Assembly (NCBI GenBank): GCA_963580455.1
Contig: OY756962.1
Span: 22,271,001-22,335,000 of the forward strand
From: Euonymus europaeus
Lineage: Eukaryota > Streptophyta > Magnoliopsida > Celastrales > Celastraceae
DNA: 64,000 nucleotides
Reading direction: 5' to 3'
The notes under the pieces are model-generated. The model saw only the letters and a list, made by a program, of their open reading frames with translations. It had not been told where the DNA came from and ran no database searches. Shown here in pieces: positions 34,139 to 46,019 of this stretch; within the stretch, counting starts at the first letter, position 1; the number at the start of each line of letters is the position of its first letter. The translations under genes were made by a program, and so were the position numbers.

Positions 34139-36940
34139 TCTATACTTATATGTATTCTCGCAAAAAAGACTGCTCACCCACGGCGAGTACCAGCTGTTCA
34201 TACCTTCTGCTGCACGTAGCCCATCTTGCACCTCACACAAAACGCCAACATCCTCTTGCGCAAAACGACAACGTTGCAGCCAAGGTTGATCATACACGGC
34301 GAGTACCAACACCCCTTGCGCAAAACGACGGCGTTCTCTTGCACACCTCTTGCTTTCTCTTGCACCGTCTCCCCTCGCCCAGGGCACGCAAAAAACTTTA
34401 TTCTCTTCGTTCTGGCTTCCTCCTCGCCTCTTCACTCTTAGTCTCCCTTTACCAACCTTACTGGCCTCATCAGTGATCCTTTGTGTCCTCCGTGTTGCCG
34501 TTGCCTGCGGTGGCTTTGCTTGGCCTCGCCTCCAACACCTCCGATATTGGTCGCTCTCAATCTCTGTTTTCCCACCTTCGTTTACGGTCTCTGCTCTTTG
34601 GATTCTTTTTCTCTTTGGCTTCAGCAGTGATTCTTCTCGCCCTATTATACATAGCCTTTTGCTTGTGCACGTCTGCGGTTGGTTTTTTTTGGGCTCCCCT
34701 CCTACATTGGTCGCGCGGCTGCTTTTGGTCTTGGTCAATTTCTGTTTTGCAACCTTGGTTGACAGTCTCTTCTCGCTGGCTTCTTCATCTACACCACTAA
34801 TCGTTCTCCTTGATTTAATACACCACGGTTGCTTTGCTTGGATTCGTTCTCCTCAATTTTTCCGTCTTATCAGCACTGATCGCTGCCTCTTAGGGTTTTC
34901 GCCCCAAATCATTGATCGTTCTCCAATATTGGTCTTCGTCTTACATTATTGGTTAGTCCTCAACTATCTTTTGCTCTCTATTTTCACTTCGACCGCTGCT
35001 GGGTATAATCGCCTAATGATCCTTATGTTTTCCTTTGTTCTCATGCTTGCCTTTTAGCTAAGAGCCTTCTACCTATTGTTGGGGCTTCGCTAATCGATAA
35101 TCTTGAAATCTTCCTCGAAAAAAGAAATCCAAGCTCCAGGTAGGCTACCTGTTGTAAGTACTAGCTGTAAATTCTCTTTTATATATTGATTGTTTGGGTC
35201 TTCTTAGCTTCTCACATTCATGTGGTTGCCATGTGGTTGCCATCTTTTATCCTTCAGTCTGGGATTTTAGTCTTCATATTGTATGGAAAATGTTTGTTAA
35301 AATTTCATATAAAAATGAAATCAACCGCAGACCACAACTGAGCAGAGGCATTATTAATGTTTGTTTCCTACAGTAGTGTAAAAGGGTTGCGATCAATTAT
35401 TTGTCAGGTGAAAGTAATTGGTGTTAATTTGATTATGGGTGTTGGCAACTATATACTAATTGGTTTTTGTGTCAATTGGCTCGGTATTTTAAGCTTATTT
35501 TAGTCGATCTTGAATTTCAAGTTATGGAAGTGGTGTTAAAGACAAGATACACGAGGACTTACCCCAGCGTTGTAGTGAGGTTGTTTCAGTTGTATATAAT
35601 AAGATTAAGTTCTGCACAAATTTGGTATTTTGGTTTCAAAAACTTAGTTCCAATTAGTAATTGAACGGACCTGTTGTGTGCCAAACTTATATTCAGTTCA
35701 CTAACATTGTCATCGAGTTATATTTGTTGTTTTCAAAATCTTTATCTTAAAATGTGCTATACCTAGGCTAAAAACACCATTTGACCACAGCCTTAAAATT
35801 GTGAGTACCATGAAGATGAAAAACTATTACAGTTGACATTGCCATTTACCGTTGCCATTTAACCATTAGAGCATACTATCAGTCGAATTATATTGCCACT
35901 TGGTCCTATCTAAAGCCACAACATTGGCTTATACTGCAGTTTTTTTATCACTTTCATTTACATGCTTATTATTATTATTATTTTCAAATCTTGGTTGTTC
36001 TCTTCTTTGTATGTTGGTTACTCTTTTCTTGACATTACGGTTATTAACTCCACTTTAATATTTGGTCTTATTTTATGATGCTACCCAATCTGCCTTGCCA
36101 ATTTTTGAACTGTAATTTAATATTACATCTGGTGTTGTTTGTAAAAGGCAAACAAAATAAATTATGATACACTACCTGTTGTAAGGAGTAGTTGTAAATC
36201 CTCTCTTTTAGACAATATATATTGACTGCTTGGATATTTTTAGTTTGTTTACATTCATGCGGGTCATGCCTTGTAATAGTTTCTCATTGTTCAAATCTCA
36301 TTTTATAATTTTTATCCAAATGCAGGTAAAAAGGTTTGCGGCTATCAAATTAACGTCTGTCAATAAGCTTATGGTATTGGAATAAGGTGAGCTCTTTTTC
36401 CAAATTAATGTCTAATATTTGGTGCATGAATCTGCTGTTACTTTGATATGTTCTTAATCTGCCTTGTCACCCTCTCTGCATTGCTCTGCTTTTGTCATTT
36501 GTGTTTGGCAATATGATGTTTTAATTCCCTTAGAATATATACCACCCAGATTTTGAGGTGTTTTTGCCTAGATTCTAGAAATGCATTAAACATGTAATTG
36601 TACTACGTTTTTATATAAATTGTGCATTGCATCCACTTTTAAAGTGATATTTAACTTCAAATTTACAGCTAAAGTAGTAGCGGCCGTTTCCCTGTAACTT
36701 TCCCGCACTCTTTACATTAATCTAAATACCAAACAACTTAAGTCCATTTACTGATTTAAAATTCATATGCATTTAAAATTGGGATTCTTCGGCTTTTATG
36801 GATCTATTATTGCATAATTTTATATGAAGCTTATTAGGTTACTTTAACATTATAGATATGCTCTAAATGCATCTACTGCTTGCTTAATCTCCATCAATTA
36901 TTGCATAGTATCAAACAATTATAAACATCATTGTTTTAGG
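34139..36940 (+). other. Helitron 5' region, possible captured or untranslated sequence
   Basis: 2.8 kb before the Rep start. The first 900 bp are CT-rich, with overlapping open frames in several phases that look like low-complexity artefacts. CACGGCGAGTACCA occurs twice (34177 and 34296), as does CTTGCGCAAAACGAC. A block at about 35151-35235 (CCTGTTGTAAGTACTAG, then an ATATATTGA segment and ACATTCATG) is repeated imperfectly at about 36176-36270. No known gene fragment was recognised; leader exons and introns are possible. Confidence 0.4.
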
Positions 36941-39856
36941 ATGGAAGATAGGGAGGTGTGTAGGATTAATCGATATATTCGGAAGCAAACAATGCGCGAA
37001 CAAAGAAACTTGTCTCATAATCAAGATATTGCATCTACTTCTCAATCTCCTGCATGCACTGCTTCGTCTATTCATCCTCAAAGCAAGAGACAACGTTCTC
37101 AAACTCGCCAAATGCACGGATATGCTTCAACACTTGATCTGGGAATTCCAAGCTATAGTTGTCATCACTGTGGTGCTATTTTCTGGCATGCAGAGCGGGT
37201 AAAATCACTTGGCAGTACAACTCCAATCTTCTCTATTTGTTGTAGACAGGGGCGTGTTGCTCTCCCTAATATGCAAGATCCTCCAGAACTGCTGAAGGAA
37301 CTGTTCAGCTACAGTACAAGCCCAACTGCAAAAAAATTCCATAATCAAATACGACTTTACAATTCTGTTTTTGCATTCACATCCATAGGCGGTAAGGTGG
37401 ATAGGGAGATCAACAAGGGACAAGGGCCATATGTATTCAAGATTAATGGTCAAAACCATCATTTAATTGGGTCTCTTCTGCCAATGACTGGAGAAAAACC
37501 TCATTTTGCTCAACTGTATGTTTATGACACAGAGAACGAAGCCTCAAATCGAATGTCTTCTGTTACTGGTCAGAATATGTCTGACCAACTTGATGAAACC
37601 ATCATCTCTCAGATGATTCAAATGTTTGACATGGTGAATCCATTGGCAAAGGCATTTCGGATGGCAAGGGATCGTTTTGCCGCAGGAGAGATTAGGCAAG
37701 TATCTTTAACATTATCTGCTAGGCGCACAGGAGATGGCTCGCAGTACAATACTCCTGCTGCACCGGAGATGGCAGGCTTGATTGTGGGTGACATTGGTAT
37801 GACGGAACACGGCCGTGATATTATTGTGCAGCAACAATCCAAGGCTTTAAGGCGTATAAATGATTTACATCCGTCATTTATGGCAATGCAATACCCACTT
37901 TTATTCCCCTTTGGAGAAGATGGTTATAGGCTTAATATTGCTTATCGGGTAAATGAAGATGGACCAAAGATCAAAAGAGGCCATGTAACACGCCGTGAAT
38001 TTTACTCCTATATGCTACAACAGAGAACAGACGGGTTTGGTTTACTGGTTAGAGGAGGAAAACTATATCAACAATACATTGTTGATGCCTTCACTTCCAT
38101 AGAGGATGAAAGGTTACGTTATATACGTTACCAACACCAGCAAGAACATTACAGATCAGAGATCTATAGGGGTGTTCAAGATGCATTTATAAGGGGAGAT
38201 GTAGCATCAAGTTCTATAGGACAGCGTGTGATTCTTCCATCCAGTTTCACTGGAAGCCCACGTTATATGATCCAGAACTACCATGATGCGATGGCAATAT
38301 GTCGTTCTCGTGGGAACCCAGATCTTTTCATTACCTTCACATGTAACGTCCAATGGAATGAGATTAAGAATGCATTAGCATTGATACCGGGTCAAAAAAT
38401 GGAAGATAGACCAGACATCATCTCCCGTGTATTCCATATGAAACTTAATGAATTTGTAGATGATATAAAGAAGGGCAATTACTTCGGCGTCATCACCGGT
38501 GTAATCTATACCGTCGAATTCCAGAAAAGAGGGTTGCCCCATGTTCATATCATTGTTTGGCTGAGTGAAGCAGATAAATTCCCAACACCGATAGATATCG
38601 ATCGGATAATCTGTGCTGAAATTCCAGATCAGCAAAAAGAACCTCTACTTCACGCTATTGTCACTAAATTCATGGTCCACGGTCCTTGTGGAACTGCAAA
38701 TCCAAAAGCACCGTGCATGAAGAATGGTAAGTGCATGAAGCATTTTCCCAAAAAGATTGAAGCTGAAACTATGATAGGTGAAGATGGGTATGCCATATAT
38801 CGAAGGAGAGATGATGGGAATACAGTTACTAAATCTGGAGTTGAACTTGATAACAGGTGTGTTGTGCCTTATAATAAAGGCCTACTGGTAAAATATGATG
38901 CTCATATTAACGTGGAGTGGTGCAATCGGTCAAGAGCTATAAAATACTTATTTAAGTACGTGAATAAAGGCCCTGACAGGACTAGAGCACTATTGCAGGA
39001 AATTCCAAACGAAGCATCTGCTAATTCAAGCTCACAACCTCAGATTGTTGATGAGATAAAGATGTATTTTGATTGTCGCTACGTTGGTCCACATGAATCT
39101 GCTTGGAGGATCTTCGAATTCCATATACATTACAAATCTCCTAACGTAGAAAGTCTATCAATACACCTGCCTCTTATGAACAATGTCATATTTAGAGGCA
39201 ATATTGATGTAGACCAGGTCTTACAAAGACCGGGAATAGAGAAAACAATGTTAACAGAGTGGATGTTTACAAATACCCTCAATGAAGACGCACAACAACT
39301 TACATATGCTGAATTTCCTTCGTTCTGGAGATGGGATGGGGCAAATAAAATATGGTTTCGAAGACAAAGAGGTGATTGCATTGGAAGAATTACATACATA
39401 CATCCTTCTGCAGGTGAAGCCTACTATCTTAGAGTTCTACTCTCTCATGTCAAAGGGCCGAAGAACTTTGTTGATATAAGAACTGTGAATGGTGATGTTC
39501 ATCAAACATTTAAACAAGCGTGTAATGCCATGGGTTTGATAGGAGATGATAGAGAGTGGCATCAAGCCATGGATGAGGCTTCAGAGTGGGCAACATCAAC
39601 TGAGCTTCGCAACTTGTTTGTTACAATGCTGCTCTTTTGTGAGGTCACAGATGCAAAGAATTTATTTGAAGGATCTCTAGAGTTCATGAAAGAAGACATC
39701 ATTTTTAAGCTTAAACATGTGATGGGAATATCCACAGTGCACATCTCTGATGAAGAAGTGAGAAATCGAGTTATCATCGAAATACAAAAATTATTAAAAA
39801 AAAACAACTCATCCCTCAATGACCACGGACTTCCACTGCACGTGTTCAACAATTAG
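36941..39856 (+). CDS. Helitron Rep endonuclease (N-terminal part of RepHel)
   Basis: A 971-residue frame. A Cys/His cluster near residues 69-105 (CHHCG, later ICCRQGR) is the usual N-terminal zinc region. The Helitron_like_N domain follows, with motif 1 FITFTCN at about 461, the HUH motif GLPHVHIIVWL at about 532 that binds the metal ion, and the two-Tyr motif YLFKYVNKG at about 669. These nick and rejoin DNA in rolling-circle transposition. The frame ends at 39854-39856, just before the helicase. In complete Helitrons Rep and helicase form one protein of about 1400-1500 residues. Here the phase changes by two, probably through a small indel near 39836-39846. All Rep motifs are intact. Confidence 0.92.
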   Translation: MEDREVCRINRYIRKQTMREQRNLSHNQDIASTSQSPACTASSIHPQSKRQRSQTRQMHGYASTLDLGIPSYSCHHCGAIFWHAERVKSLGSTTPIFSICCRQGRVALPNMQDPPELLKELFSYSTSPTAKKFHNQIRLYNSVFAFTSIGGKVDREINKGQGPYVFKINGQNHHLIGSLLPMTGEKPHFAQLYVYDTENEASNRMSSVTGQNMSDQLDETIISQMIQMFDMVNPLAKAFRMARDRFAAGEIRQVSLTLSARRTGDGSQYNTPAAPEMAGLIVGDIGMTEHGRDIIVQQQSKALRRINDLHPSFMAMQYPLLFPFGEDGYRLNIAYRVNEDGPKIKRGHVTRREFYSYMLQQRTDGFGLLVRGGKLYQQYIVDAFTSIEDERLRYIRYQHQQEHYRSEIYRGVQDAFIRGDVASSSIGQRVILPSSFTGSPRYMIQNYHDAMAICRSRGNPDLFITFTCNVQWNEIKNALALIPGQKMEDRPDIISRVFHMKLNEFVDDIKKGNYFGVITGVIYTVEFQKRGLPHVHIIVWLSEADKFPTPIDIDRIICAEIPDQQKEPLLHAIVTKFMVHGPCGTANPKAPCMKNGKCMKHFPKKIEAETMIGEDGYAIYRRRDDGNTVTKSGVELDNRCVVPYNKGLLVKYDAHINVEWCNRSRAIKYLFKYVNKGPDRTRALLQEIPNEASANSSSQPQIVDEIKMYFDCRYVGPHESAWRIFEFHIHYKSPNVESLSIHLPLMNNVIFRGNIDVDQVLQRPGIEKTMLTEWMFTNTLNEDAQQLTYAEFPSFWRWDGANKIWFRRQRGDCIGRITYIHPSAGEAYYLRVLLSHVKGPKNFVDIRTVNGDVHQTFKQACNAMGLIGDDREWHQAMDEASEWATSTELRNLFVTMLLFCEVTDAKNLFEGSLEFMKEDIIFKLKHVMGISTVHISDEEVRNRVIIEIQKLLKKNNSSLNDHGLPLHVFNN

Positions 39857-39885
39857 ATGATGGGAACACAATCTTATGGGAAGAA

Positions 39886-41418
39886 ATGGCCCACAACACT
39901 AACGACCTTCAGGAGCAAAACATACACTTCTCAACTCAAATGAATGAGGGCCAGAAACAAGTGTATGACGCTGTTTTAAATGCAGTATACAGTGATGCAG
40001 GGGGTTTCTTCTTCCTATATGGTCATGGTGGGACAGGAAAAACCTTTGTTTATAATGCAATCATCAACCAACTACGTTCACAGGGAAAGATTGTTATAGC
40101 AGTTGCATCCTCTGGTGTTGCATCACTGCTGCTTCCAGGCGGTCGAACAGCACACTCAAGGTTTAAAATACCAATTGAAATCCATGAAAATTCAAGCTGC
40201 CATATCAAAAAAGGAACCCATCTTGCAGAGCTAATGTTGAAATCTAGCCTAATTGTTTGGGATGAGGCTCCTATGGCCCACCGTCATTGCTTTGAAGCCT
40301 TAGATAGAACTCTAGCAGACATTTTAGTACCAGATGGTGAGTTATCAAACAACTTGCCATTTGGAGGAAAAACCGTGCTACTGGGAGGTGACTTCAGGCA
40401 AATCTTGCCAGTGGTGATGAAAGGGTCAAGGCATGACACTGTTAAATCTTGCATAACACAATCACTCCTTTGGGAAAAATGCAAAGTTTACCACTTGACA
40501 CAAAATATGAGATTATCATCCATTCCATTGCAGGAGCAACATGTCTCTGAACTAGCTGATTTTAGCAAATGGCTACTGGACATAGGCGAGGGCAACGCAT
40601 CTGCTACAAAATTACACGATGAGGAAGAACATCCTTCTTGGATTAATATACCAACTGAACTGCTTGTCCAATCTGTCACTGGGGATGTTGAAGATATAAC
40701 CTCTGAAATCTACAGTGAGCTGCCATTATTATACAAAAATGAAGAATATCTGAAGGAGAGAGCAATTATTACAGCTACTAATGATATTGTAGACATCATC
40801 AACACTCATGTGTTATCTTTGGTGCCTACTGAGCAGAAAAGCTATCTTAGTTTTGATTCAATCTATAAGGAAGCTGGTTCCTCAAGTGAAGATGACATAT
40901 TGTATCCAGCCGAATTCTTAAATTCATTGATATTTAATGGCGTCCCTAATCATGAGTTGAAGCTGAAGGTTAATACTCCAGTTATGCTTTTGCGGAATAT
41001 TAATCAGAGCAATGGTCTTTGCAATGGCACAAGGTTGTTAGTAACCAAGTTAGGGGAAAGAGTGATCCAAGCAACCATAATTACTGGCAGCCATATTGGT
41101 GATAAGATATGTATTCCAAGGATCATAATGTCAGCTACAGAAAGCAAATGGCCATTCACCATGAGGCGCAGGCAGTTCCCCTTACGGTTATCATATGCAA
41201 TGACAATAAATAAGAGCCAAGGACAAACATTAGCGAAAGTAGGCCTCTACCTTCCAAGGCCAATATTCACACATGGCCAGTTATACGTGGCGGCATCAAG
41301 AGTAACAACTAGCAAGGGACTCAGGATACTTTTGAATGGACAATCTGACAAAGAAAAGACGCACACTAAAAACATTGTTTATAAAGAGATATTTGAGGGT
41401 GTTGACTCAAGTGCATAA
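39886..41418 (+). CDS. Helitron PIF1-like helicase (C-terminal part of RepHel)
   Basis: A 510-residue frame belonging to superfamily 1B. Walker A GHGGTGKT is at about 46-53, Walker B VWDEAP near 124, GGDFRQILPV near 167, QNMRL near 205, and the C-terminal motifs TINKSQGQTL near 445 and VAASRVT near 468. It would unwind DNA during strand transfer. It begins in a different phase from Rep; coding-like sequence in its phase extends a little upstream of the ATG, so the ATG is probably not a true start and the two were one gene. No internal stop is present. Confidence 0.9.
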   Translation: MAHNTNDLQEQNIHFSTQMNEGQKQVYDAVLNAVYSDAGGFFFLYGHGGTGKTFVYNAIINQLRSQGKIVIAVASSGVASLLLPGGRTAHSRFKIPIEIHENSSCHIKKGTHLAELMLKSSLIVWDEAPMAHRHCFEALDRTLADILVPDGELSNNLPFGGKTVLLGGDFRQILPVVMKGSRHDTVKSCITQSLLWEKCKVYHLTQNMRLSSIPLQEQHVSELADFSKWLLDIGEGNASATKLHDEEEHPSWINIPTELLVQSVTGDVEDITSEIYSELPLLYKNEEYLKERAIITATNDIVDIINTHVLSLVPTEQKSYLSFDSIYKEAGSSSEDDILYPAEFLNSLIFNGVPNHELKLKVNTPVMLLRNINQSNGLCNGTRLLVTKLGERVIQATIITGSHIGDKICIPRIIMSATESKWPFTMRRRQFPLRLSYAMTINKSQGQTLAKVGLYLPRPIFTHGQLYVAASRVTTSKGLRILLNGQSDKEKTHTKNIVYKEIFEGVDSSA

Positions 41419-43039
41419 CATAGATTAATATACACTATTCCGCAGCAAGGACAGTGACATCCTTCAAAGTCTAAAAAAATTTGCAGGGAAGCCTACATTG
41501 TCAAGCATGTTAGCAACCATGATATACTTTGATATTAATATCTCCATAGTGTGAATAACATCTGCATTTTTTTAAGTATGTTGTGCTTTCTGCTACTTAT
41601 TTGGCATATATTTAATGTTTATACAATTTGTAGACCCATGCTTATATTCTTGATGTCTGATACCTCTATATTGTTTCCCTAAACTTGCAGACTTTTCATT
41701 TCAAAGCAAACTTGCTCCTTCAGATCCAGTGATCAGACATGAGATATGAATCACTTCATATAATTCTTTTTATGTATGTTCCTGTTTTTCCCAGTCTATT
41801 AATTTAGCAAGCATATAAGTTTTCCATGCGTGCTTTGGATGTTAGTCAATCTTCTAAGTTCAAGGACTTCATTTGCAAACTCTGTGGCAACAGGACTAAA
41901 ATTGGTTCATTGCCCAAACTCTATTGCAACAGGATCAAGGCAGGCGCAATATAAAGAATTTTTTTGGACCATTTTGTTGGTATGTTTATATGATCATCAT
42001 ATTCTCATTACATTATTTATTATTCAATATGCTATCTGCATAAACAAAAACTTCATTATCATAGTTTACAATCAAATTGTCCAGACTTCAAGCTTCCACA
42101 TCTGTTAGCGTTTCACACTGATGAAATTCATCTTGCATTTTACTCAATATTCAAAATTAGAAGGTGACCATTTGTATATCTCTGCTCCTTTCCAGCTTTA
42201 ATCACTTTAATTTGTTGGTATGGATCCTCATTATATCTCCTTAAAACATTGTGTTGCATGCACACCAATACCTGTGAGGCAGCTGAAGCTTTTCACTGTG
42301 TCATCTTGCTTCTGGGAGACCACCTCGAATATTAAGGTAACTTATGATTTTCCCCGTATTTGGGATTTCATCTCACATTTCTCTCTGAACAATATTTGGT
42401 CTATATTTGATCTATCTTGCCTAGGTAGAGTGAACTATATTTTGACAATAAAAAGAATAAGACTGCTTTCATCTATGTTGAAAAGACATTTTGCATTAGT
42501 AAATTATTATGTTCTTAATTATCCATTTTCTTTTATTTCCTTTTCATTTCAGGTTCTGGCGTGTGTTTATGGTCACAGGCTCATGAGCAGTGTTTTTTTT
42601 TTTTTGAATGTCACATGCCTAATGAACTCTCTAGCTCATCATGTGGTGTGCGCGGCTGCTGTGTTGTCATTATATTTTACACTCTCTAATTAATTATATT
42701 GTATTTTAACCTTTCAGAAAACACGTTTTTGGTAATTTCCTTCTTTGTTGGAGGCTCAATATATTGACACATCCAACCATCTGATCTGTGATTCGAAAAA
42801 AGTTGCCTACAAGAAGATCAAATCTTAAAAGGCAACATAACTGAGATTCTTTGACTCTCTCATTTTATTTTAAATCTAGAAATTGAAAATACCTATTTGA
42901 AAGAGGAAACCTCATTTTATTTCATTATTCGCTTCATTCTTGGAATATATTTCATTCTTTTAATCAGTATTCAAAATCATTCACAGTCTTCTAACATATT
43001 TCGTCTAAAATGCAAAAAATCTTAACCTGATTCAACGTC
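41419..43039 (+). other. Helitron 3' non-coding region
   Basis: AT-rich, with open frames of 92 and 157 residues that have no recognised domain. I looked for an RPA-like gene, which some plant Helitrons carry here, and could not recognise one. Confidence 0.4.
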
Positions 43040-43069
43040 GCCCGAGGCAACGCCCGGGCTCTGTGCTAG
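43040..43069 (+). other. Helitron 3' terminus (hairpin and CTAG)
   Basis: GCCCG and CGGGC pair around a 10-nt loop at 43040-43059, followed six bases later by CTAG. The next host base is T. Confidence 0.8.
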
Positions 43070-43170
43070 TAATTATATATGCAGGCTTAGCACGTTGCGT
43101 TTGGCCCAAAAGATGGATGGACAATGCACATCATTGGCAAAGGATCGGTCTAGTTGGAGTCTATGTGGGC

Positions 43171-43345
43171 CATGGATTCTAAATGTGCAATAGGAGTGAA
43201 CATTTCATTAAAGTCAATTCCTTCAACTTGAGTATATCTTCTTTTTTTTTTTTTTTTGGAAGAAAACTTGAGTATATCTTTAAGCAACCATTCTAGCTTT
43301 GTTTCTAGTTATTATGTCGTTCTCATTTGATTTATTTTTGAAAAT
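43171..43345 (-). pseudogene. copia-C RT start
   Basis: A KWIFKNK block, a KARMVA block (then stop) and a YTQVEGIDFNEMFTPIAHL block match the start of copia RT. A T-rich insertion and a short repeat (AACTTGAGTATATC at 43226 and 43266) disrupt it. Homology ends near 43171. Confidence 0.75.
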
Positions 43346-43942
43346 CCATTTTTTTTCAATGATATTGACATTTTATGGCTTAGGAACAAGAGTCCGTACA
43401 TTGTTGCTAGCAAATTGATTCATTTCCTCGTGCATAGCATTAACCCAAGATCCATAATTCAATGCATCATTCACATTCTTAGGTTCAAATTGTGACACGT
43501 AACATAAATAACTAACCTCATTTTTAATTTGTTTACATCTTTTCATAGGCACTGTGACCTTACCAAGAACAAGAACTTGAGGATGATTCTTCTTCACTCT
43601 TTGAGAAGGTTGCAACTTGACTGAAATAGGTTCCCTTGAAGTTACTTCAAAGACATTTGTTTCTTTTGTAAATGTTGAGGTAAATTGCATCAAGGTTACC
43701 TCGGTGATTACAGACTTATCTGTATCAGTTGAAGTTACCTGCCTTGAGGTTGTCTCACTTACAATGGAATCTTCTAAATCAGCATGATCATCTTCCAGAA
43801 TGTTTGGGGCCATGATGATTGTTTCCTGTTTGGTGTGATCATCTGTAATATCATCATGAATAAGCACATTATCATATTTCATTATAGTCTTAGTCTTATT
43901 TTTTATCACACAATAAACATGACTATTTAAAAAATACTCCAT
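43346..43942 (-). pseudogene. copia-C linker between integrase and RT
   Basis: An open 189-residue frame with an acidic, Thr/Ser-rich start. It ends in the EPKNVNDALNYGSWVNAMHE block that precedes RT in copia polyproteins. It is in a different frame from the integrase part. Confidence 0.7.
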
Positions 43943-44866
43943 AAATTAAAATAACTTCATCACTTCTTGAGTCAAACTTACCAATATTTTCTCTATCACG
44001 CAAGATAAAACATTTGCTGCCAAAAACTCTGAAGTGTTTAAGAGTGACTCTCTTACCTTTCCAAAGTTCATAGCAAATAAGTGTAGTACCAAGTCTAAGA
44101 TGAACCATATTTATAATATAGCAGACAATGTTCAATACTTTAGCCCAAAACCTTTGAGGAATACTTTTAGCATGCATCATTTGTTCTGGCGGTTTCTTTT
44201 AAGAGTCTGATTCTTCATCTCCACTACTTTATTTTGTTGTAGAGTCTTTGGTGCTGAAAACTCATGCTTGATTCTAAAATACCAGCAAAAAGTATCAAAT
44301 TTAGCATTTCTGAATTATGTGTCATGATCTGATATAATTTTACATAAGTGAAGATCATCATCTTTCTTTTCATTTTCTAATAAAAGATACAAATCATAAC
44401 AAACATCAAAGATTTTAAATTTCTCATGCAAGAATCTTAGCCACATAAATCTTGAAAGATCATCTAGACAAATAAGTATATATTTCTTACCTCCAATATT
44501 GTTAGTTTGAATACGTCGCATAAGATCAATATGCAGACATTCAAATGTTTTGGATGAGTTAATACTACTCACTTGTTTGTGTGAAAATTTTATTTGTTTG
44601 CCTAGTTGATATGAATCACACATACCTTTTGTTGAACCAATTTTTGGCCACATCACTTCCTTGTTAGCAATGTTCTTTAGTTTATGAAAATTTAGATGAA
44701 CTAATCTTTCATGCCATAAACGATCATTAGTGGAGTCAACTGTAAAATTGCAACACATGATTGGTTCAACTGAAATGGTATAACAATTGTCAGAAGATCT
44801 TTTACCTTCTAAGATACAAACTTGTTCAGTATCAAAAATCCTGCGATTTGGAATCACATAAATGAC
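43923..44866 (-). pseudogene. copia-C pre-integrase and integrase remnant
   Basis: Two frames (44857-44315 and 44180-43923) carry LWHERLVHLNFHK, a C-x2-Y site in place of C-x2-C, HIDLMRRIQ with the first Asp, LICLDDLSR, and the later FRVFGSKCF region. The second Asp and the Glu regions are degraded. No active integrase can be made. Confidence 0.75.
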
Positions 44867-46019
44867 TGTAATACCCGAATTTTGTTCGGGGGCTATTCAT
44901 TCATTATGCTTCTTCGATTTTTTCTGTTATTTGTATTATTCATTTTGATTTTGATTTTTTTTTGAATTTTCATTTGTTTCACTTTTATTTTATTTGAATC
45001 TTTTTTTTCTTTCATTTTCATAATTTTTGGGTCTAAAACTTCAAACCCAAAATACTCATATATTCAAGACTTAAACTTAGACACATGAATCCAAGATACA
45101 CATGCTTAATCCAAGTCTCTATTTGGCCCTAAACCAAACCCATATGTACTTTTGTTACAACCCAAATAATAACCCAACCCACACTACCAAAACCAAGCCT
45201 ATTCATAATTCAAAAATTACTCGAACCTTTGTTACAAAACCCAACCTAAAATTATTTTCTCACAAGAAACCCAAAATTCCAGCAGCCCATAAAAAATATG
45301 TAACCCATTTTTATAGATTGAAGCCTACCCCAAATCAAAGAAATTTTTTTACCTAAAATAATTGATGAGGAGATGGGTGGGAAGAAATTTGGTTGAGCAT
45401 TAAGGAAAGATATGGGAGGTAAAGAGAAATAATAAAGGAAAGCATGGTGGTGCTGTTGAAGGGGTTGACCAATAAAAAAGACTAAAAGGGAACAAGAGAG
45501 GGATGGGGAGAAAGGAAAAAAGAAAAGAAATAAAAAGGGGAGCCATCTGAAAGGGAGAGGGGACGGATCTCCAGAGCTTTTTTTTTTTTTTTGACATAAC
45601 CTTCTGTAACATAGCCTCTCTTTTTCTTTTTTCTTTTTTTTTATAAGCAGCTTAGCTATAATTTTATTAAACATAAAAGAGTTATAATACACACTCTAAT
45701 TTGTACGAAAAACAGGTACAGAGTCCAGATAACCTACTGGCCACAAGTGACTTGGAATAAGCCACAAAAGGACCAATAAACATAGCATACAACCTACAAA
45801 AGCACAAGTAATTTTCCTGCAACATTCCAAAGACGGGCTTCTGCACATCAAGCTTCAGAATCAGTGCCAATATATTCTCGTTCTCCTAGCAATACTCTAT
45901 AATTAAAGGAACCAGATTTTCTCTTGACGAGAATGAACCTAATCAATCAGTCAGGCTGTATCATTGCTGCTGCTGCTGTAATGACATTAATAATGATACT
46001 GCTATTGATCGTCTCGGAT

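Larger units (their letters stand above)
34139..43069 (+). mobile_element. Autonomous-type Helitron, 8.9 kb
   Basis: The coding core is a Rep (36941-39856) and a PIF1-like helicase (39886-41418). The proposed 5' end is TCTATACTTATATG at 34139, preceded by A. The 3' end is CTAG at 43066-43069, followed by T, preceded by a GC hairpin at 43040-43059. Ends of the form A/TC and CTAG/T, with insertion between A and T and no target duplication, are the Helitron rule. The 3' end is more certain than the 5' end. One frameshift separates Rep from helicase. Confidence 0.82.

Noticed and set aside
34150..35057. Several overlapping open frames up to 235 residues at the Helitron 5' end
   Set aside because: They overlap in different phases, are rich in Leu/Ser/Phe from CT-rich DNA, lack any domain, and look like low-complexity artefacts.
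42220..42693. Open frame of 157 residues in the Helitron 3' part, considered as an RPA-like gene
   Set aside because: No OB-fold or zinc pattern of RPA could be recognised, and composition is like the AT-rich surroundings.
45252..45692. Minus-strand open frame of 146 residues rich in Lys, Phe and Ser
   Set aside because: It runs from the LTR end through a poly(T) tract into the LINE tail across an insertion boundary, so it cannot be a gene.
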